From the NCBI GenBank assembly GCA_036274495.1, contig DASUFP010000079.1, forward strand, positions 1 to 9,652: a DNA stretch of 9,652 nucleotides, given 5' to 3'. Below are positions 5,593-9,652 of this stretch, one piece after another. Numbering within the stretch: the first letter of the stretch is position 1; the number at the start of each line of letters is the position of its first letter. The DNA comes from DASUFP01 sp036274495. Its GTDB lineage: Bacteria; Bacteroidota; Bacteroidia; AKYH767-A; OLB10. Under the pieces are notes generated by a model. That model did not search any database. It was given only the letters and a program-made list of their open reading frames with translations, and was not told the DNA's origin. The position numbers and the translations under genes are program-made.

Positions 5593-8034
5593 ATGAAATT
5601 GATTACGCGCTTCTCGTTTGTATCAGTAATTATCTGTGTCCTTTTAATGTCCTTTCAACCGGCATTTGGTCAGGATCAATCGGGAAACAAATACACTATT
5701 AGCGGATATATTAAGGATGCCAAATCGGGAGAATCGTTATTTGGTGCAGGTGTGTATGTTAAAGAGTTGCAGAGGGGCACCACAACCAATACGTATGGCT
5801 TTTATTCCATGACATTTGAGAAGGGAGAATACACTCTGGTTTTCACCTATATAGGATACATCTCCGACACTGTGAAGATTTCTTTGGACCGGAATATCCG
5901 GATTAACCGGGAAATGAAAGAAATTTCATACACAACCGAGACAGTTGAAATTACAGCTGAACAGGCTGATAAAAATGTTCAGTCGACACAAATGGGTAAG
6001 GTTGATGTAGATGTAGAAATGATGAAAACATTGCCTGCGTTTATGGGTGAGGTTGATTTGCTTAAGTCGATACAACTGCTGCCGGGTGTGCAATCAGCAG
6101 GTGAAGGTAATGCCGGATTTTATGTGAGAGGAGGCGGACCCGATCAAAATCTCATATTGCTTGACGAAGCGGTAGTGTACAATGCCTCTCACCTTTTTGG
6201 CTTCTTTTCAGTATTTAATTCTGATGCTATAAAGGATGTTTCTCTTATCAAAGGAGGAATGCCTGCCCAATATGGAGGTCGCCTTGCTTCAGTCCTTGAT
6301 ATTACAATGAAAGAAGGGAACAACAGGGAGACACATATGGAAGGGGGAATAGGTTATGTTGCCTCCCGTTTTACTGTTGAAGGGCCTATTAAAAAAGATA
6401 CGGCATCATTTATTATTTCGGCACGAAGAACATTTATAGACCTGTTTCTCCGCGAACCTTTTATCAGCAAAGATTCCAGAGGCTATGGCAACAGTTACTA
6501 TTTCTATGATCTCAATACGAAACTAAATTACCGGTTATCTGATAAAGACCGATTGTACTTCAGCGGTTATCTGGGAAGAGATGTTTTTACATTCAACGGA
6601 CTTGATAATGGATTTAAGGTTCGAATTCCGTGGGGGAATGCAACGGCATCCCTCAGGTGGAATCATTTGTTTAGTCAGAAAATGTTCATGAATACCACCC
6701 TGGTGTTGTCTGATTATAAATTTTCATTTGAAGCTGTTCAGCAAAAGTTTGATTTCAGATTGTTTTCAGGTATTCGTGATTACAATGCTAAAGTTGATTT
6801 CAGTTATTTTCCGAATATCATGCACCATTTAAAATTCGGAACCAATTATACCTATCATATTTTTACTCCATCTAATGTAACAGCTCAGTCAGGTGATACT
6901 AAATTCGATCTTGGGGATATTGTAAAATTGTATTCTCATGAAGTGGCAGCGTATATTAATGATGACTGGGATGTTACAGATAAGTTTGCAGTGAGTTATG
7001 GTGTAAGATTCAGTTTTTTTGACCAGGTGGGCCCTTTTACAAGATATGTGAAGGATGCTTATGGAGCCACAACCGATACAATTGAATACAGCAGGGGAAA
7101 AAGCATTGCCGATTACTATCATGCAGAACCCAGGCTGTCGATGAGACTGGTGACCGGGAAGTACCAGTCGGTAAAAGCCTCGGTAACTCAAAATTACCAG
7201 TATATACACCTGGCCTCACTTTCATCCGTATCGTTACCAACAGATGTTTGGGTTCCCTCATCAACACTGGTTAAACCACAGATTGGGTGGCAGTATGCGG
7301 TAGGATATTTCCGCAACTTTAAGGAGAATGTTTGGGAGACATCGGTTGAAGTTTATTATAAGGATTTGAAAAACCAGATTGAATATAAGGAAGGAGCGCA
7401 ACCCGAGGACGATATTAAAAACAATCAGGATAATAATTTTGTCTTTGGCACGGGATGGAGTTACGGAGCGGAATTCTTTGTAAAAAAAGCAAAAGGAAAA
7501 TTCAACGGATGGATAGGCTATACCTGGTCGAAGACTGAAAGAAAATTTGCCGATCTGAACAAAGGGATGACCTTTCCCGCCAAATACGATCGCAGACATG
7601 ATATTTCACTTGTTCTTGTATATAACCTGAGTAAAAAATGGACCTTCGGGGCTACCTGGGTATACGCAACAGGAAATTCAATGACCTTACCCGTTAGCCG
7701 GGCATTTTTTAACGGGCCAATAGATTTAACCCAGCTGAACGGAAGCAACCCGACGACATCCGGACAAATTTACTATGAATATGGTGACCGCAATTCATAC
7801 AGGATGGCGGCATATCACCGGCTCGATATTTCAGCGACATTGTATGTTAAAAAGAAAAAGCGATTCGAATCGAGCTGGAACTTTTCAATATATAATGTCT
7901 ACAGCAGAATGAATCCGTATTTTATTTACCTCGATGAGAAAGTTGATGATTCAACCAACACATTGAAATTGCAGGCAAAACAGGTTTCGTTATTTCCGAT
8001 TATACCTTCTGTTACTTATAATTTTAAATTTTAA
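5593..8034 (+). CDS. TonB-dependent outer-membrane receptor with N-terminal carboxypeptidase-like regulatory domain
   Basis: The 813-residue protein opens with a Sec signal peptide (basic MKLITR, hydrophobic core, probable cut after AFG near residue 26). A carboxypeptidase-regulatory-like beta domain follows (about 34-110, with GYI, YGFYSM and FTYIGY strands), then a plug domain (about 130-240, with LPGVQS, VRGGGPDQN, LLDE, a VSLIKGG strand and YGGRLASVLDI), then a beta barrel to the end, closing in the terminal Phe typical of outer-membrane proteins. It should import a bulky ligand through the outer membrane using TonB energy. It is shorter than typical SusC (about 1000 residues), and its partner, one base downstream, is a DUF4249 lipoprotein rather than SusD. 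The substrate is unknown. An in-frame ATG at 5557 would add 12 residues in front of a normal signal peptide and overlaps a likely promoter, so 5593 is preferred. Confidence 0.93.
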   Translation: MKLITRFSFVSVIICVLLMSFQPAFGQDQSGNKYTISGYIKDAKSGESLFGAGVYVKELQRGTTTNTYGFYSMTFEKGEYTLVFTYIGYISDTVKISLDRNIRINREMKEISYTTETVEITAEQADKNVQSTQMGKVDVDVEMMKTLPAFMGEVDLLKSIQLLPGVQSAGEGNAGFYVRGGGPDQNLILLDEAVVYNASHLFGFFSVFNSDAIKDVSLIKGGMPAQYGGRLASVLDITMKEGNNRETHMEGGIGYVASRFTVEGPIKKDTASFIISARRTFIDLFLREPFISKDSRGYGNSYYFYDLNTKLNYRLSDKDRLYFSGYLGRDVFTFNGLDNGFKVRIPWGNATASLRWNHLFSQKMFMNTTLVLSDYKFSFEAVQQKFDFRLFSGIRDYNAKVDFSYFPNIMHHLKFGTNYTYHIFTPSNVTAQSGDTKFDLGDIVKLYSHEVAAYINDDWDVTDKFAVSYGVRFSFFDQVGPFTRYVKDAYGATTDTIEYSRGKSIADYYHAEPRLSMRLVTGKYQSVKASVTQNYQYIHLASLSSVSLPTDVWVPSSTLVKPQIGWQYAVGYFRNFKENVWETSVEVYYKDLKNQIEYKEGAQPEDDIKNNQDNNFVFGTGWSYGAEFFVKKAKGKFNGWIGYTWSKTERKFADLNKGMTFPAKYDRRHDISLVLVYNLSKKWTFGATWVYATGNSMTLPVSRAFFNGPIDLTQLNGSNPTTSGQIYYEYGDRNSYRMAAYHRLDISATLYVKKKKRFESSWNFSIYNVYSRMNPYFIYLDEKVDDSTNTLKLQAKQVSLFPIIPSVTYNFKF

Positions 8035-8035
8035 A

Positions 8036-8950
8036 ATGGTCCACTCATTGAACGCACTCAATACCCGCAGCTTCTTTGGTATAAATCATCAGAGGTGGTT
8101 TCGGATAATTGTGTCTTTAATCACTGTTTCAGTTATATCTTCTTGTGAAAAGGACATAACACTGGATCTTCCGCAAGCCGAACAAAAACTGGTTGTTGAA
8201 GGGTACATCACTCCCGGCCAGCCTGCTTATGTGTTTTTATCCCGGACGGCAGGTGTTTATGATCCGCTGGACTCAGCATCACTGCTTAATTATTCGGTTT
8301 TTAATGCTACAGTTTTTATTTCAGATGGTATCAATACCGATACACTTGTCCAGGTTGACCCTTCTGTTGGTTACCTGTACATATCACCCGGTATGTTAGG
8401 GCAAGTAGGTAATACTTACACCCTCACTGTAATTACCAAAGAAGGTGAAACCGCAACTGCAATCACTCACATCGACCCGCCGGTGGCTTTGGATAGCGTT
8501 TGGTTTGAAACCATTCCGGAACTCGACAGTTTAGGATGGACCTGGGCCAGGCTTACTGATCCCGATACACTTGGGAACCGTTACCGCTGGTTTGCCAAAA
8601 GGTTGGGTAAGGATGATGATTTTATAGCTCCCATAGGCTCTCCTACAGAAGACAAGTTTTATAACGGACTAAGCTTCGACTTTGCTTATAACAGAGGTGA
8701 GGTGCCCTATTCAGACGCCGAGGATGACAACAACATCGAGGAGGGCTATTTTAAACTGGGCGATACTATTGTTGTGAAATTTGCCAGCATTACCAAGGAC
8801 AGTTATGAGTTCTGGAGGGCTGCCGAAACGCAGTCATCCAATAATGGGAATCCGTTTGGATCTATTACTCCTTTGATTTCCAATATTAACGGGGGAATTG
8901 GTATTTGGGAAGGTTATTCTTTCACCCTTGATACGCTTATCGCTCAATAG
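8036..8950 (+). CDS. DUF4249-family lipoprotein, partner of the TonB-dependent receptor
   Basis: The 304-residue protein has a long basic N-terminus, a hydrophobic stretch (about 21-35) and a lipobox VISSC, so C37 is probably lipidated and residues 1-36 removed. Only one ATG precedes the lipobox, which fixes the start and explains the unusually long leader. The acidic or polar residues just after the Cys (E38, K39, D40) resemble export signals that take Bacteroidota lipoproteins to the cell surface. The opening of the mature protein, CEKDITLDLPQAEQKLVVEG, and later strands such as AYVFLSRTAGVYD are what I know from DUF4249 proteins, which regularly follow this kind of receptor. By analogy with SusD it may bind the ligand and cap the barrel; that is inference. 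Only one base separates the genes, so they are co-transcribed. Confidence 0.87.
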   Translation: MVHSLNALNTRSFFGINHQRWFRIIVSLITVSVISSCEKDITLDLPQAEQKLVVEGYITPGQPAYVFLSRTAGVYDPLDSASLLNYSVFNATVFISDGINTDTLVQVDPSVGYLYISPGMLGQVGNTYTLTVITKEGETATAITHIDPPVALDSVWFETIPELDSLGWTWARLTDPDTLGNRYRWFAKRLGKDDDFIAPIGSPTEDKFYNGLSFDFAYNRGEVPYSDAEDDNNIEEGYFKLGDTIVVKFASITKDSYEFWRAAETQSSNNGNPFGSITPLISNINGGIGIWEGYSFTLDTLIAQ

Positions 8951-8971
8951 CATTCGTGACCGCCTATTTTG

Positions 8972-8979
8972 TAACTTTG
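8972..8979 (+). promoter_or_regulatory. -7 promoter box for trxB
   Basis: TAACTTTG is a perfect TAnnTTTG box, and the following CACC is shared with the receptor gene's candidate box. It lies 22 bases after the DUF4249 stop and 21 bases before the trxB ATG, giving a very short leader. I see no good TTTG at 19-21 bases upstream, so the -33 half is weak. The box suggests trxB is transcribed on its own. Confidence 0.62.
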
Positions 8980-9000
8980 CACCCCGCAACCAGCTAAACT

Positions 9001-9652
9001 ATGTCTGATACCCCTGAACATGTTAAATGCCTGATTATAGGCTCCGGTCCTGCCGGTTATACTGCTGCAATTTATGCTGCCCGTGCCGATCTTAAACCGG
9101 TCATGTATCAAGGTTTACAGCCCGGAGGGCAACTTACCATTACTACCGAGGTTGAAAATTATCCAGGTTACCCCGAAGGAACACAGGGTCCTAAAATGAT
9201 GGACGATTTTAAAGCACAGGCCGAACGGTTTGGGACCGATATTCGTTGGGGATATGCTACTTCAGTCGATTTTACAGGACCTGTTCATAAAGTTATTATT
9301 GATGAAAAAACGGAAATTCATGCCGATACGGTAATCATAGCAACGGGTGCTTCGGCAAAATGGCTCGGACTCGATTCTGAACAACGGCTCAACGGGTTTG
9401 GAGTATCAGCTTGTGCTGTATGTGATGGATTCTTTTTTAAAGGACAGGATGTTGCCATAGTAGGTGCCGGCGATACGGCTGCAGAAGAAGCCACCTACCT
9501 TTCCAAATTGTGCCGTAAGGTGTACATGATAGTCAGGAGAAACGAAATGCGCGCTTCCAAAGCGATGCAGCACAGGGTCGAAAACACACCAAATATAGAG
9601 GTGTTGTACAATCACGAAACAAAGGAAATAATAGGAGACCAGACTGTTTCAG
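9001..9652 (+). CDS. trxB: Thioredoxin reductase (NADPH, FAD), 5' part; cut by the window end
   Basis: The frame is open from the ATG through 217 codons to the window edge; a full TrxB has about 310-320 residues, so about two thirds is present. It reduces thioredoxin with NADPH through FAD and a redox disulfide. Visible elements in order: FAD-binding GSGPAG (14-19); PGGQL (41-45) and ENYPG (52-56) typical of TrxB; ATGA (114-117); active-site CAVC (C138, C141) followed by D142; NADPH-binding GAGDTA (155-160) with EEA; and VRRNEMR (178-184), in which R179, R180 and R184 match the HRRxxxR motif that binds the 2'-phosphate of NADPH, with Val instead of His. The C-terminal FAD-contacting part is outside the window. 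The identification is very secure. It has its own -7 box and starts 50 bases after the DUF4249 stop. Confidence 0.96.
   Translation, partial: MSDTPEHVKCLIIGSGPAGYTAAIYAARADLKPVMYQGLQPGGQLTITTEVENYPGYPEGTQGPKMMDDFKAQAERFGTDIRWGYATSVDFTGPVHKVIIDEKTEIHADTVIIATGASAKWLGLDSEQRLNGFGVSACAVCDGFFFKGQDVAIVGAGDTAAEEATYLSKLCRKVYMIVRRNEMRASKAMQHRVENTPNIEVLYNHETKEIIGDQTVS

Noticed and set aside
7261..7599. A 112-codon - strand frame opposite the receptor barrel
   Set aside because: It lies inside the receptor's beta barrel coding region and shows no domain or gene context.

Overview
The window looks like a chromosomal segment from a member of the Bacteroidota. Three things suggest this. One is a TonB-dependent receptor with an N-terminal carboxypeptidase-like regulatory domain, followed one base later by a DUF4249-type lipoprotein. 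The second is a 162-residue protein of a family I know only from this phylum. The third is a set of promoter -7 boxes of the TAnnTTTG type, with little Shine-Dalgarno signal. I cannot name a genus. All protein genes read on the + strand; the only RNA gene, a tRNA-Pro, reads on the - strand.

Region 1 (about 16-5027) is a tight run of six genes with gaps of 7, 11, 26 and 13 bases and one 4-base ATGA overlap, so it is probably one transcript whose promoter lies left of the window. It starts with a membrane protein carrying two 4Fe-4S motifs and a soluble CCG-domain Fe-S protein. Together these look like a membrane-bound electron-transfer module related to heterodisulfide reductase and Fe-S oxidoreductases. 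Next comes the small Bacteroidota-specific protein, which is often labelled 'ABC transporter ATPase' although it has no P-loop. The last three genes encode a Ca2+/Na+ (CaCA) exchanger, a TerC-family metal exporter and a CDP-alcohol phosphatidyltransferase, suggesting cation homeostasis and phospholipid synthesis.

Region 2 (5028-5592) has no protein gene. It holds tRNA-Pro(GGG) on the - strand with an encoded CCA, its promoter and its terminator hairpin. A 60-base block covering the last 16 bases of the tRNA, its CCA and the terminator is repeated 169 bases away with one mismatch. A diverged, inverted third copy of the trailer lies between the two. This mosaic is the most unusual structure in the window.

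Region 3 (5593-8950) is the outer-membrane pair: receptor plus lipoprotein, laid out like a SusC/SusD pair but with DUF4249 in place of SusD. Region 4 (9001 to the end) is the 5' two thirds of thioredoxin reductase trxB, with its own -7 box and cut by the window edge.

I found no CRISPR array, transposase, integrase, toxin-antitoxin pair or defence system. Most of the window is ordinary core genome. The points worth a second look are the tRNA-tail mosaic and the poorly understood receptor/DUF4249 and Fe-S modules.
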